Below, in pieces: positions 37,985 through 46,910 of a DNA stretch of 64,000 nucleotides (its first letter is position 1; each line of letters begins with the position of its first letter). The notes below the pieces were generated by a model. That model saw nothing but the letters and a program-made list of their open reading frames with translations. It was not told where the DNA came from and ran no database searches. The position numbers and the translations under genes were made by a program. This stretch comes from Metapseudomonas sp043392685 (lineage in GTDB: Bacteria; Pseudomonadota; Gammaproteobacteria; Pseudomonadales; Pseudomonadaceae). The stretch lies in assembly GCA_043392685.1 (NCBI GenBank), contig JBHZGM010000001.1; one strand, given 5' to 3'.

Positions 37985-38209
37985 ATGCTCAAGACCGTGA
38001 CCTTCACCCTCATGCACTTCTGCATTGCCTTCAGCGTGGCCTACGTCCTGACTGGCAGCATCACGGTCGGCGGCCTGGTTGCGGCGGTGGAACCGCTGTG
38101 CAACTCGGTGGGTTTCTACGTCCACGAGAAGCTCTGGAAGCGCTTCGAGAAAGCGGACGCACAGGCGCAGGACATTCCGAAACATGCCTGGTTGCACCAC
38201 CATGCGTAG
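37985..38209 (+). CDS. DUF2061 membrane protein
   Basis: 74 residues, ATG at 37985 with GAGGTG upstream. MLKTVTFTLMHFCIAFSVAYVLTGSI, then VGGLVAAVEPLCNSVGFYVHEKLWKRF matches DUF2061 (conserved TK..(T/S)...H and E...(Y)HE..W). Two hydrophobic helices and a charged, His-rich C-terminus. Function unknown. It is divergent from yjcH and followed by a hairpin. Confidence 0.85.
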   Translation: MLKTVTFTLMHFCIAFSVAYVLTGSITVGGLVAAVEPLCNSVGFYVHEKLWKRFEKADAQAQDIPKHAWLHHHA

Positions 38210-38210
38210 T

Positions 38211-38234
38211 GGAAATCCGCCGTGCGGATTTTCC
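38211..38234 (+). terminator. Probable terminator of the DUF2061 gene
   Basis: GGAAATCCGC-CGT-GCGGATTTTCC directly after the stop codon: a 10-bp stem with the short T run lying within its 3' arm. Plausible but not classical. Confidence 0.5.
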
Positions 38235-38310
38235 GAACCGGGCCGTAGGAGCGATGAGGGCTAATCCGCTAAGATGCACGGCTTTGCCCCCCATGCCAGC
38301 GCGCCCGAAC

Positions 38311-39861
38311 ATGAGTCAGAACGTCCGATTTCCTGTACGCCCCTACCTGCTGTCCTTCCTGGTCGCAGCGGTCGCCCTTGCTGGCCTCTGGTACGGCCTC
38401 GGCAAGCCGGTGATCCTGCCGGACGCCGCAACCCCCACCCACAAGCTGCAGTGCGCGTCCTACAGCCCCTTCGACAAGGACCAGTCGCCGTTCGACCAGC
38501 CTTTCGTGCTGCGCCCTGAGCGCATGGACGCCGACCTTGCCCTGCTGGCGACCCGCTTCCACTGCGTGCGCACCTACTCCATGACTGGCCTGGAAGCCAT
38601 TCCGGAGCTGGCCCGCAAGCACGGCCTGAAGCTGATGCTGGGTGCCTGGGTGAACAGCAATCTGGTGGATACCCAGAAAGAGATCGACGCCCTGATCAAG
38701 GCCGCCAACGCCAACCCGGACGTGGTGCAGTCGGTGATCGTGGGTAACGAGGCCCTGCTGCGCAAGGAAGTCACCGGCGAGCAGCTGGCCGGGCTGATCG
38801 GGCAGGTCAAGGCCCAGGTGAAGCAGCCGGTCACCTACGCGGACGTCTGGGAGTTCTGGCTGCGCCATCCGGAAGTGGCACCGGCGGTGGATTTTCTCAC
38901 CATCCACCTGCTGCCCTACTGGGAAGACGAACCTGCCGGCATCGACCAGGCCCTGCGCCGTGTCGCCGAAGTCCGCCAGGTGTTCGGCAACAGATTCGCA
39001 CCCAAGGAGATCTTCATCGGCGAAACCGGCTGGCCCAGCGAAGGCCGCCAGCGCGAAACCGCCGTGCCGAGCCGGGTCAACGAGGCGAAGTTCATCCGTG
39101 GCTTCGTCGCCATGGCCGAGGAGAACGGCTGGGGCTACAACCTGATCGAAGCCTTCGACCAGCCCTGGAAACGCGCCAGCGAAGGCGCGGTGGGCGGCTA
39201 CTGGGGCCTGTTCGACGCCGATCGCCAGGAGAAAGGCGTGCTGGCCGGCCCGGTCTCCAACCTGCCCTACTGGCCCATGTGGCTGGGCATTTCCGGCCTG
39301 ATCTTCCTCGCCACCCTTGCGCTCGCCGGCCGCCCGTCCTCGACTCGCGCCGCCCTGGTGCTGCCGTTGCTGGCCGCCGTGGGCGCCGGTTGCATCGGCC
39401 TCTGGGGCGAGCTGGCGCGGGTGACCAGCCGCTTCGTCGGCGAGTGGGCCTGGGCCGCTTTCCTGGTCGGCCTCAACCTGATGGTCCTGGCCCATGCTGC
39501 GCTGGCGCTGTCCGCCCGCGGCGGTGTGCGTAGCCGCCTGTTCGACTGGCTGGAAACCCGTGGCGGCTGGTGGCTGTGCGCCTCCGGCTTCGCTGGCGCG
39601 GTGCTGATGCTGGCCCTGGTGTTCGACGCCCGCTACCGCAGCTTCCCCAGCGCCGCCCTGCTGCTGCCGGCACTGGTCTACCTGTTCCGCCCGGTCGCCG
39701 CGCCGCGCCGCGAGATCGCCCTGTTGGCGGTGCTGATCGGCGCCGGCATCGTGCCGCAGCTGTACGAGGAAACCCTCGGCAACGTTCAGGCCATCGGCTG
39801 GGCGGCCGTGAGCGCCCTGCTCCTGGCCGCCCTGTGGCGCAGCCTGCGGCTTCGCGGTTGA
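38311..39861 (+). CDS. GH17-family membrane enzyme (beta-1,3-glucan-active)
   Basis: 516 residues. An N-terminal membrane helix (about 10-28) precedes a glycoside hydrolase family 17 barrel at 45-310: VIVGNEALLR near 148 gives the acid/base Glu, and IFIGETGWPSEGRQR near 238 gives the nucleophile Glu. After residue 320 there are six to seven hydrophobic helices with no catalytic motif. GH17 enzymes cut or transglycosylate beta-1,3-glucans; the membrane tail suggests work on an exported or osmoregulated glucan, though no glucan synthase is nearby. ATG 38311 was chosen; an in-frame ATG at 38293 adds six residues. Confidence 0.8.
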   Translation: MSQNVRFPVRPYLLSFLVAAVALAGLWYGLGKPVILPDAATPTHKLQCASYSPFDKDQSPFDQPFVLRPERMDADLALLATRFHCVRTYSMTGLEAIPELARKHGLKLMLGAWVNSNLVDTQKEIDALIKAANANPDVVQSVIVGNEALLRKEVTGEQLAGLIGQVKAQVKQPVTYADVWEFWLRHPEVAPAVDFLTIHLLPYWEDEPAGIDQALRRVAEVRQVFGNRFAPKEIFIGETGWPSEGRQRETAVPSRVNEAKFIRGFVAMAEENGWGYNLIEAFDQPWKRASEGAVGGYWGLFDADRQEKGVLAGPVSNLPYWPMWLGISGLIFLATLALAGRPSSTRAALVLPLLAAVGAGCIGLWGELARVTSRFVGEWAWAAFLVGLNLMVLAHAALALSARGGVRSRLFDWLETRGGWWLCASGFAGAVLMLALVFDARYRSFPSAALLLPALVYLFRPVAAPRREIALLAVLIGAGIVPQLYEETLGNVQAIGWAAVSALLLAALWRSLRLRG

Positions 39862-39865
39862 TCCC

Positions 39866-39907
39866 CTGTGGGGATGAATTCATTCGCGATTGAAATCACT
39901 CCCCCCC
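39866..39907. repeat. Family B repeat, short form
   Basis: TGTGGGGATGAATTCATTCG, then CGATTGAAATCACTCCCCC; same arrangement as 4167-4204. Confidence 0.7.
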
Positions 39908-39916
39908 TTCGCCGAC

Positions 39917-39950
39917 AACAAAAAGGACGCTCGAAGCGTCCTTTTTGTTG
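39917..39950. terminator. Bidirectional rho-independent terminator
   Basis: AAAAAGGACGCT-TCG-AAGCGTCCTTTTT reads as a stem with a U tract on both strands. It sits between the convergent GH17 gene and the 127-residue gene at 39963-40346, so serves both. Confidence 0.92.
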
Positions 39951-39962
39951 CCCGATGGAATG

Positions 39963-40346
39963 TCAGGCGCTGACCGGCACCGCTTCCGGCTGGCGGCGCA
40001 CCAGGCGCAGGCCGGCGATGACGCAGGCGAACACTGCGAGGCTGGCGGTGTAGAGCACCAGGGCCGGCAGGGCGAACAACAGGGCCAGCAGGGCCAGGCC
40101 CCAGCCGGCGCGGCCAGGGATGAAAAAAGCGCCCAGGGAGGCCACCAGGCCGATCCACCCGATGACGCTGAAGTGAATCAGCAGGCCCAGGCCGGAGCGA
40201 ACCTGGCATTCCCAGCGTTGCGCTTCGTCGACGCACAGGCCGACCCACTGGCCGTCCTCCATCAGGGCGAAGCGGACCCCGTAGCTGGCGGCCAGCCACA
40301 GCGGCAGCAGGATCAGCAGCAGGATGAGGGACGAACGGCTGGACAT
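39963..40346 (-). CDS. Hypothetical membrane protein
   Basis: 127 residues from ATG 40346, which has GGAGAG six bases upstream; upstream in-frame starts lack a ribosome site. Three to four hydrophobic helices: SLILLLILLPLWLAASYGVRFAL, GLLIHFSVIGWIGLVASLGAF and two in the C-terminal third. A CVDEAQRWECQ segment between helices 1 and 2 carries two cysteines and could face the periplasm. I do not recognise the family. It lies divergent from the hydrolase-MlaA pair. Confidence 0.7.
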   Translation of the reverse strand: MSSRSSLILLLILLPLWLAASYGVRFALMEDGQWVGLCVDEAQRWECQVRSGLGLLIHFSVIGWIGLVASLGAFFIPGRAGWGLALLALLFALPALVLYTASLAVFACVIAGLRLVRRQPEAVPVSA

Positions 40347-40612
40347 GGTTCTCTCCGAATGGGTAAGCGGCGCCAAGGATACCCCCCCGTTCATTCGAAG
40401 CAAGGGCCATACAACGCTCCGCCACAACCTGGCCTGACGTACGGACTGCACTTGCAAGACTTGCAGTTGTCATAGCCCCGGTATTCACTCCTGACGTTCT
40501 CTCATATGGAACGCGGCCCGGCGGCCCTGACGGGCCGGACCGGTGGAGTGGCTGCAGCCCGCCCAAGACTTCGGGCCAGAGCCTCCGCAGAAACTGTACA
40601 GGGACCTCTCCT

Positions 40613-41908
40613 ATGCTCCGAACAAGCCTCGCCGCCCTGTTGGGCTGCCTGACCTTCTGCGCCCATGTGCTGGCCGCCGACCTGGATGCCGCCAGCTACG
40701 GCTTTCCGATCACCAACCCTTTCGAGGCGACCATCGCCACCACGCCGCCGGACCTGCGCAGCACGGTGCCGGCGGACGACGACATCGACCAGGCCGACTA
40801 CGACCTGAAACTGCGCCCGGAACGCGAGAGCGCCCTGCCCGACAACTTCTGGTCGGTGAAGAAGCTGCGCTACCGCCTCGCGCAACAGAAAGGCCCGGCA
40901 CCGCTGGTGTTCGTCATCGCCGGTACCGGCGGCCACTACGCCAGCACCCACGCGGAAAATCTCAAGAAGCTGTTCTACGGCGCCGGCTACCACGTGGTGC
41001 AGCTGTCCTCGCCCACCAGCTACGACTTCATGGCCGCGGCCTCGCGCCATGCCACCCCTGGGCTCACCGCCGAGGATGCCGATGACCTCTATCGCGTGAT
41101 GCAAGCCGTGCGCGCCCAGCATCCGGGCCTGGACGTCACCGGTTTCTACCTCACCGGCTACAGCCTGGGCGCCCTGGAAGCCGCCTTCGTCAGCCACCTC
41201 GACGAAACCCGCCGCAGCTTCAACTTCAAGCGCGTGCTGCTGCTCAATCCGCCGGTGAACCTCTACACCTCGGTGACCAATCTCGACCGCCTGGTGCAGA
41301 CCCGCGTGAAGGGCGTCGACGACACCACCACCTTCTATCAGGTAGTGCTCGGCAAGCTCACCCGTTACTTCCAGAAGAAGGGCTACATCGACCTCAACGA
41401 CGCCCTGCTCTTCGACTTCCAGGAGTCCAGGCAACGGCTCTCCAACGAACAGATGGCGATGCTGATCGGCACCTCCTTCCGCTTCTCCTCCTCGGACATC
41501 GCCTTCACCTCGGACCTGATCAACCGTCGCGGCCTGATCACCCCGGTGAAGTACCCCATCAACGAAGGCACCAGCCTGACGCCCTTCTACAAGCGCGCCC
41601 TGCAGTGCGACTTCGACTGCTACATCACCGAGCAGCTGATCCCGTTCTGGCGCGCCCGCCACAACGGCAGCAGCCTGACCCAGCTGATCAACCAGGTCAG
41701 CCTCTATGCCCTGGAGGACTACCTCAAAGGCAGCAGCAAGATTGCGGTGATGCACAACGCCGACGACCTCATCCTCGGCCCCGGCGACCTTGGCTTCCTG
41801 CGCCGCACCATGGGCGACCGCCTGACCCTGTACCCCCACGGCGGGCATTGCGGCAACCTCAACTACCGCGTCAACGGCGACGCCATGCTGGAGTTCTTCC
41901 GTGGCTAA
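40613..41908 (+). CDS. Periplasmic alpha/beta hydrolase linked to MlaA-like protein
   Basis: 431 residues, ATG at 40613. The signal peptide is about 1-21 (LAALLGCLTFCAHVLAA). The mature protein has the strand PLVFVIAGTGGHYAST near 100-110 and the nucleophile elbow GYSLGALEA near 180-188, with Ser as nucleophile; a candidate His is in PHGGHCGN near 410 and Asp in NADDLILG near 385. That is a complete serine-hydrolase triad, so a lipase/esterase reaction is likely. Its last 8 bp overlap the MlaA-like gene, implying work on outer-membrane phospholipids, which is inference. Substrate unknown. Confidence 0.75.
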   Translation: MLRTSLAALLGCLTFCAHVLAADLDAASYGFPITNPFEATIATTPPDLRSTVPADDDIDQADYDLKLRPERESALPDNFWSVKKLRYRLAQQKGPAPLVFVIAGTGGHYASTHAENLKKLFYGAGYHVVQLSSPTSYDFMAAASRHATPGLTAEDADDLYRVMQAVRAQHPGLDVTGFYLTGYSLGALEAAFVSHLDETRRSFNFKRVLLLNPPVNLYTSVTNLDRLVQTRVKGVDDTTTFYQVVLGKLTRYFQKKGYIDLNDALLFDFQESRQRLSNEQMAMLIGTSFRFSSSDIAFTSDLINRRGLITPVKYPINEGTSLTPFYKRALQCDFDCYITEQLIPFWRARHNGSSLTQLINQVSLYALEDYLKGSSKIAVMHNADDLILGPGDLGFLRRTMGDRLTLYPHGGHCGNLNYRVNGDAMLEFFRG

Positions 41909-42665
41909 GAAAGCACTCTTCATCGCCCTGCTGCTGGCCAGTGGCCTGGCCGTGGCCCAGGAGCCCGACCAGGACGGCTTCACCCAACCGCTGAAGGACC
42001 TGAAGTTCAACCCCGGCCTGGACCAGCGCGAATTCGAGCGCTCCACGCTGGACGCGTTGAACATCTACGACCCCTTCGAGTCCTGGAACCGGCGGGTCTA
42101 CCACTTCAACTACCGCTTCGACGAATGGGTGTTCCTGCCCGTGGTGCACGGCTACCGCTATGTCACGCCGGGCTTCGTGCGCGCCGGCGTGAGCAACTTC
42201 TTCAGCAACCTGGGCGACATCCCCAACCTGCTGAACAGCGCGCTACAGCTCAAGGGCAAGCGCTCCCTGGAAATCACCGGCCGCCTGCTGTTCAACACCA
42301 CCATCGGCGTCGTCGGCCTCTGGGACCCGGCCACGCGCATGGGGCTCCCCAAGCAGACCGAAGACTTCGGCCAGACCCTCGGCTACTACGGCGTCACCGA
42401 CGGCCCCTTCCTGATGCTGCCGATCCTCGGCCCATCCAACCTGCGCGATACCGGCGGGCTGGTGGTGGATTACGTCGCCGACTACCAGATCAACTTCCTC
42501 AACGTGCCGGAAGTCTCCAGCAACCACCCGGAAATCACCGCCCTGCGCATGGTGGACAAGCGCTACACCACCAGCTTCCGCTACGGCCAGCTCAACTCCC
42601 CGTTCGAGTACGAGAAGTTGCGCTACGTCTACACCCAGTCGCGCAAGCTGCAGATCGCCGAGTAA
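41901..42665 (+). CDS. MlaA/VacJ-family protein
   Basis: 254 residues, GTG start at 41901 within the end of the hydrolase gene. Signal peptide KKALFIALLLASGLAVAQ, but no cysteine follows, so it lacks the lipobox of E. coli MlaA. Family motifs are present: YDPFESWNRRVYHFNY near residue 55, the GVSNFFSNLGDIPNLLNSALQ amphipathic region near 95-115, and a long C-terminus with GGLVVDYVADY. MlaA removes misplaced phospholipids from the outer leaflet with the Mla ABC system. The rest of the mla operon is elsewhere. A paralogue rather than the canonical MlaA is likely. Confidence 0.85.
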   Translation: MAKKALFIALLLASGLAVAQEPDQDGFTQPLKDLKFNPGLDQREFERSTLDALNIYDPFESWNRRVYHFNYRFDEWVFLPVVHGYRYVTPGFVRAGVSNFFSNLGDIPNLLNSALQLKGKRSLEITGRLLFNTTIGVVGLWDPATRMGLPKQTEDFGQTLGYYGVTDGPFLMLPILGPSNLRDTGGLVVDYVADYQINFLNVPEVSSNHPEITALRMVDKRYTTSFRYGQLNSPFEYEKLRYVYTQSRKLQIAE

Positions 42666-42684
42666 AGCCAGCAGCCTCGGCATT

Positions 42685-42712
42685 TGTAGGGGCGAATTCG
42701 TTCGCCCCTACA
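42685..42712. repeat. Minimal family B palindrome
   Basis: TGTAGGGGCGAATTCGTTCGCCCCTACA, a 28-bp inverted repeat with 12-bp arms and a 4-bp centre. The following 42713-42820 gap is AT-rich for this genome and includes CTATT-CAATT-AATAG at 42767-42781, likely the pirin promoter area. Confidence 0.8.
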
Positions 42713-42820
42713 GAGAAGCCAATAGATCGATAAATGAGATAGAAACAAAGAAAAAACACGCACCATCTATTCAATTAATAGGCGTAACATCCCGCTCATT
42801 CCAACCTTGAGGAGGTTCAG

Positions 42821-43666
42821 ATGAGCGACCGCCAGATTCTCGAACAACGCCCCGGCCAGCCCGCGTCCGACGGTGCCGGCGTCAACCTGACCCGCATCTT
42901 CGCCGAGCAGGGCGTGCCGCGCTTCGATCCCTTCCTGATGCTCGACGAGTTCGGCTCGGCCAACCCGGACGACTACGTCGCCGGCTTTCCGCCGCACCCG
43001 CATCGCGGCTTCGAAACCATCACCTATATGATCGAAGGGCGCATGCGTCACGAGGATCACCTGGGCAACAGCGGCCTCTTGCAGAACGGCGGCGTGCAAT
43101 GGATGACTGCAGCGCGCGGGATCATCCACAGCGAAATGCCGGAACAGGAAGAAGGCGTGATGCGCGGCTTCCAGATCTGGCTGAACCTGCCGAGCAAGGA
43201 CAAGATGGGCGACCCCGGCTACCGCGACTTCGACCCGGCGGAAATTCCTCGGGTCCGCACTGCCGAAGGCGTCGAGGCGCTGGTGATCGCCGGCCGCTTC
43301 GACGATGGCCAGGTCGCCCGTGATGGCGCCGTGCAACGTCCGCACAGCGAGCCGCACATCTTCGATCTCGACCTGCCGGCTGGCAGCCGGGTATCGCCGC
43401 GACTGGCCGACGGCCTGCGGGTGATGCTCTATGTCTACGAAGGCAGCGCGCACCTCAACGGCCACGCCATCGGCAAGGGACGGCTGGTGCGCCTGTCCGA
43501 ACAGGGTGCCCTGGAGCTGGCCAGCGATGACGGCGCCAAGGTCCTGCTGCTGGCCGGCCGCCCGCTGGGTGAGCCCATCGTCCAGTACGGCCCCTTCGTG
43601 ATGAATACCCGCGAAGAGATCGAACAGGCGCTGCGGGACTACCGGGATGGCCGCTTCGGCGCATGA
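42821..43666 (+). CDS. Pirin family protein
   Basis: 281-residue double-cupin protein. The N-terminal cupin holds the metal ligands: PPHPHRGFETITY near 57-69 (two His), HEDHLGN and RGIIHSEMP near 101-109 (His and Glu). These match the pirin site, so an Fe(II) or other metal is likely. Bacterial pirins are usually quercetinase-like or of unknown activity. AAGG-type site (TTGAGGAGG) upstream of ATG 42821. Monocistronic; the promoter region is AT-rich. Confidence 0.88.
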   Translation: MSDRQILEQRPGQPASDGAGVNLTRIFAEQGVPRFDPFLMLDEFGSANPDDYVAGFPPHPHRGFETITYMIEGRMRHEDHLGNSGLLQNGGVQWMTAARGIIHSEMPEQEEGVMRGFQIWLNLPSKDKMGDPGYRDFDPAEIPRVRTAEGVEALVIAGRFDDGQVARDGAVQRPHSEPHIFDLDLPAGSRVSPRLADGLRVMLYVYEGSAHLNGHAIGKGRLVRLSEQGALELASDDGAKVLLLAGRPLGEPIVQYGPFVMNTREEIEQALRDYRDGRFGA

Positions 43667-43700
43667 CATCCCGGCCGGGCTGAACATCGGTCGTTCCCCA

Positions 43701-43769
43701 GGGTGGGTCACGCTTCACCGCCCCACCCTCTGCGTCAGCCCTGGCTCCGCTGGTGGACGTTTGGCGCGA
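43701..43769. repeat. Family D repeat
   Basis: GGGTGGGTCACGCTTCACCG, CCCACCCT, then GGTGGACG...CGTCCACC. A second copy, diverged, is at 49392-49473. It forms two stems and lies between convergent genes. Confidence 0.65.
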
Positions 43770-43780
43770 CGTCCACCCGG

Positions 43781-44983
43781 CTAAAGGGCAGGAACGGTGT
43801 GGGGGTAGGCCGGCGCCATTTCCAGGCCGAGGAAACGCTGCAACTCGGCGCGCTTGGCCATGGTGTCCTGGTAACCCAGTTCGATCAGCTCATTGCAGTA
43901 GCCAGGCTCGAACAACAGGTAGCTGAGCACCCCCGCCCCGCTCGCCCGGGTTGCCCCCGGTCCGCGCAGGAAGGTGCGGATGGCGCGCGGCATCTCGCGG
44001 CGGTGACGGGCGGCGATTTCATCCAGAGGCTGGCTCGGCGAAATCACCAGCACCTCCACCTGCTCCGAACTCAGGTGGCGTGGCCGCGACTCCGGCGGGA
44101 TCGCCCGGCTCATCCGGTTGATCCGCTCCAGCAGTTCGATGTCGCTTTCCAGGTTGTCGATGAAGGTGCTGTTCAGCAGATGCCCGCCGATCTGCGCCAG
44201 GGTCGGCGGACGGCCGCCCTGGGGCTGCACCATTTCCTGGCTGGGGTTCATCCCCAGCGGGTTGCCACTTACGCCCACCACCAGCACCCGGTTGGCGCCC
44301 AGGTGCAAGGCCGGGCTGATGGGCGCCGTCTGGCGTACCGCGCCGTCACCGAAATACTCGCGCCCCATGCGTACCGCCGGGAACAACAGGGGGATCGCCG
44401 CGCTCGCCATCAGGTGCTCGACACTCAGGCGGGTCGGCACGCCGACGCGGCGGTGACGGAACCAGGGATCGATGGTGGCGCGGCCCTGGTAGAAGGTCAC
44501 CGCCTGGCCGCTCTCGTAGCCGAAGGCGGTCACGGCCACGGCACGCAGCTGGCGGGTGCGGACGGCGGCGGAGATGCCGCTGAAATCCAGCTCGCGAGTC
44601 AGCAGCTCACGCAGGGGGGCGTTATCCAGCAGCGCCACCGGGATATCGCGCCCCAATCCCAGCAAGCTGTGACCGAAGAAACGCGAACTCTGGCGGAGCA
44701 CGCCGGGCCAGTCGCTGCGGTAGACCGCTCCACAGTGAAAGCCCTGCCAGACACTGTTGAGACGGCGGACGGCCTGGCAAAAGTGCAATGCACCGCAGGC
44801 CAGAGCCACGGCATTCACCGCGCCGGCGGAGGTACCGACGATGACTGGAAAAGGATTGCAGGCAGCATCCGGCAGCAGGTCGGCGATGGCGCCCAGCACC
44901 CCGACCTGATAGGCCGCCCGCGAACCGCCACCGGAAAGAATCAGCCCGGTAACGGGCTGCTGGGTGGCGGCGCTGGCATCCAT
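43781..44983 (-). CDS. Patatin-like phospholipase
   Basis: 400-residue lipid acyl hydrolase. The patatin Ser/Asp dyad is clear: oxyanion loop LILSGGGSRAAYQVG near 17, nucleophile VGTSAGAVNAVALA near 50, and catalytic Asp in FGDGAVRQTAPI near 220. ATG 44983 follows GGAGAG; longer in-frame starts run into lpxL-coding antisense. No signal peptide. The C-terminal third (DIELLERINRM; LSSEQVEVLVISPSQPLDEIA) is typical of the bacterial patatins of this subgroup. Monocistronic between pirin and lpxL; substrate unproven, phospholipids likely. Confidence 0.87.
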   Translation of the reverse strand: MDASAATQQPVTGLILSGGGSRAAYQVGVLGAIADLLPDAACNPFPVIVGTSAGAVNAVALACGALHFCQAVRRLNSVWQGFHCGAVYRSDWPGVLRQSSRFFGHSLLGLGRDIPVALLDNAPLRELLTRELDFSGISAAVRTRQLRAVAVTAFGYESGQAVTFYQGRATIDPWFRHRRVGVPTRLSVEHLMASAAIPLLFPAVRMGREYFGDGAVRQTAPISPALHLGANRVLVVGVSGNPLGMNPSQEMVQPQGGRPPTLAQIGGHLLNSTFIDNLESDIELLERINRMSRAIPPESRPRHLSSEQVEVLVISPSQPLDEIAARHRREMPRAIRTFLRGPGATRASGAGVLSYLLFEPGYCNELIELGYQDTMAKRAELQRFLGLEMAPAYPHTVPAL

Positions 44984-45020
44984 GGACGGCTCTCCGGACG
45001 GTACTTTCCGATTATAGGTT

Positions 45021-45941
45021 TCAGTAGAGCTTCGGCGCGCCTTGCGGCCGGGTCTTGAAGCGACGGTGAGCCCAGAGGTACTGCTCGGGGCATTCGCGCA
45101 CCGCCTCTTCCACCCACTGGTTGACGCGCAGGCAATCGGCTTCCTCGGTGTCACCGGGGAAGTCGGACAGCGGCGGATGGATCACCAGCTGGTAGCCGGA
45201 GCCATCCGCCAGGCGACGCTGGGTAAAGGGCAGGACAATGGCGCGGCCCAGACGGGCGAACTTGGTGGTGGCGGTGACGGTGGCGGCCTCGATGCCGAAC
45301 AGCGGCACGAAGATACTCTGCTTGCGGCCGTAGTCCTGGTCCGGCGCGTACCAGATGGCGCGGCCGGCGCGCAGCACCTTGAGCATGGCGCGCACATCCT
45401 CGCGTTCGATGGCGGTGGCGTCCAGGTTGTGGCGCTCGCGGCCACGGCGCTGGATGAAGTCGAACACAGCGTTCTTGTGCTCGCGGTACATGCCGTCGAT
45501 GGTGTGCACTTGGCCGAGCAGCGCGGCGCCGATCTCCAGCGTGGTGAAATGCAGGGCCATGAGGATCACCCCCTGGCCTTCGGCCTGGGCCTTCTGCAGG
45601 TGTTCCAGGCCTTCTATATGGGAAAGCCGCGCCAGCCTCGCCTTCGGCCACCACCAGCTCATGGCCATCTCGAAGAAAGCAATGCCGGTGGAGGCGAAGT
45701 TTTCCCGCAGTAGACGCTCACGCTCGCCTTTGGAGAGGTCGGGAAAGCACAGCTCAAGATTGCGCCGGGCGATCTTGCGCCGCGAGCCGGCCACCCCCAG
45801 CATCAGCGCCCCCAGCACACGCCCCAGGCCCAGCTGCACCCGGTACGGCAGCAGGGTGATCAGCCAGAGCAGCCCCAGCCCCAGCCACAGCGCCCAATAG
45901 CGCGGGTGAAGGAACTGTGGGCGAAATTGAGGTCTATCCAT
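45021..45941 (-). CDS. lpxL: Lipid A lauroyl acyltransferase (LpxL/HtrB)
   Basis: Adds a secondary acyl chain to lipid A on the cytoplasmic face of the inner membrane. About 306 residues: one N-terminal membrane helix (WALWLGLGLLWLITLLPY), then the LpxL/M acyltransferase domain with the HxxxxE motif HFTTLEIG near 130, and YREHKNAVFDFIQRRGRERH. ATG 45941 (MDRPQF) is chosen on family starts; an ATG at 45974 adds 11 residues and has a better GGAG site, so either is possible. Divergent from minC by about 90-120 bp. Acyl chain specificity is not readable. Confidence 0.88.
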   Translation of the reverse strand: MDRPQFRPQFLHPRYWALWLGLGLLWLITLLPYRVQLGLGRVLGALMLGVAGSRRKIARRNLELCFPDLSKGERERLLRENFASTGIAFFEMAMSWWWPKARLARLSHIEGLEHLQKAQAEGQGVILMALHFTTLEIGAALLGQVHTIDGMYREHKNAVFDFIQRRGRERHNLDATAIEREDVRAMLKVLRAGRAIWYAPDQDYGRKQSIFVPLFGIEAATVTATTKFARLGRAIVLPFTQRRLADGSGYQLVIHPPLSDFPGDTEEADCLRVNQWVEEAVRECPEQYLWAHRRFKTRPQGAPKLY

Positions 45942-46062
45942 CTCTGAATCCGCTTGAGCGAGAAAGTCGCGCATTCTACTCCAAATGCGCCTCCCCCTTC
46001 CGGCTTGCTAGCGCCGGGCGATCTCGCTATAAGTCCTCGCCATTCACGACTGCAGGCAGACC

Positions 46063-46809
46063 ATGAGCCAAGCCGACCTTCTCGACCAAGAACCCGTGTT
46101 CCAGCTCAAGGGCAGCATGCTCGCCATCACCGTGATGGAACTGGCCCACAACGACCTCGAACGCCTTGACCGGCAACTGGACGAGAAAGTCGCCCAGGCC
46201 CCCAACTTCTTCCAGAACACCCCGCTGGTGCTGGCGCTGGACAAGCTGCCCGAAGGCGAACCGCTGCTCGACCTCCCGGCAATGCTGGAAATCTGCCGCC
46301 GCCATGGCCTGCGCACCCTGGCCATCCGCGCGAAACGCGAAGAGCACATTGCCGCCGCCGACGCCCTGGACATCCCGATCCTGCCGCCGTCCGGCGCCCG
46401 CGAACGCCCCATCGACCCGGTAGAGCCCGAAGCGAAAAAGAAGGTCGAAAAGCCCGCCGAACCGCCCAAGCCCGAGGTGCAGCCGACCAGGATCATCACC
46501 ACGCCGGTGCGCGGTGGCCAGCAGGTTTACGCCCCCGGCGGCGACCTGGTCGTCCTCGCCGCGGTCAGCCCCGGAGCGGAACTTCTCGCCGACGGCAATA
46601 TCCATGTTTACGGCCCGATGCGCGGCCGTGCGCTGGCCGGTATCAAGGGCGATACCAAGGCGCGGATTTTCTGTCGCCAATTAGCCGCCGAACTGGTCTC
46701 CGTAGCCGGCCAGTACAAGGTTGCAGACGACTTGCGCCGCGATCCGCTATGGGGTCAGCAAGTGCAGGTCAGCCTGTCGGGAGACGTGTTGAACATCACC
46801 CGCCTTTAA
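46063..46809 (+). CDS. minC: Septum-site determining protein MinC
   Basis: Inhibits FtsZ ring assembly away from mid-cell. 248 residues: N-terminal FtsZ-interacting domain 1-100, a Pro/Glu-rich linker about 110-150, and the C-terminal beta-helix (PTRIITTPVRGGQQVYAPGGDLVVLAAVSPGAEL, GNIHVYGPMRGRALAG, IFCRQLAAELVSVAG) that dimerises and binds MinD. ATG at 46063. First gene of minCDE; 101 bp separate it from minD. Confidence 0.93.
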   Translation: MSQADLLDQEPVFQLKGSMLAITVMELAHNDLERLDRQLDEKVAQAPNFFQNTPLVLALDKLPEGEPLLDLPAMLEICRRHGLRTLAIRAKREEHIAAADALDIPILPPSGARERPIDPVEPEAKKKVEKPAEPPKPEVQPTRIITTPVRGGQQVYAPGGDLVVLAAVSPGAELLADGNIHVYGPMRGRALAGIKGDTKARIFCRQLAAELVSVAGQYKVADDLRRDPLWGQQVQVSLSGDVLNITRL

Positions 46810-46910
46810 CGGATACTGCCGCGAAATTTCAGGGAACTGAAAGGGAAGAAGGACGGTTCGGGCGAACCGATAACTTCCCGGTTTTACTTATTCATTTGGG
46901 GTGAATCACC

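Noticed and set aside
43701..43769. Terminator after pirin
   Set aside because: The stems have no U tract and the element is duplicated at 49392-49473, so it was listed as a repeat instead.
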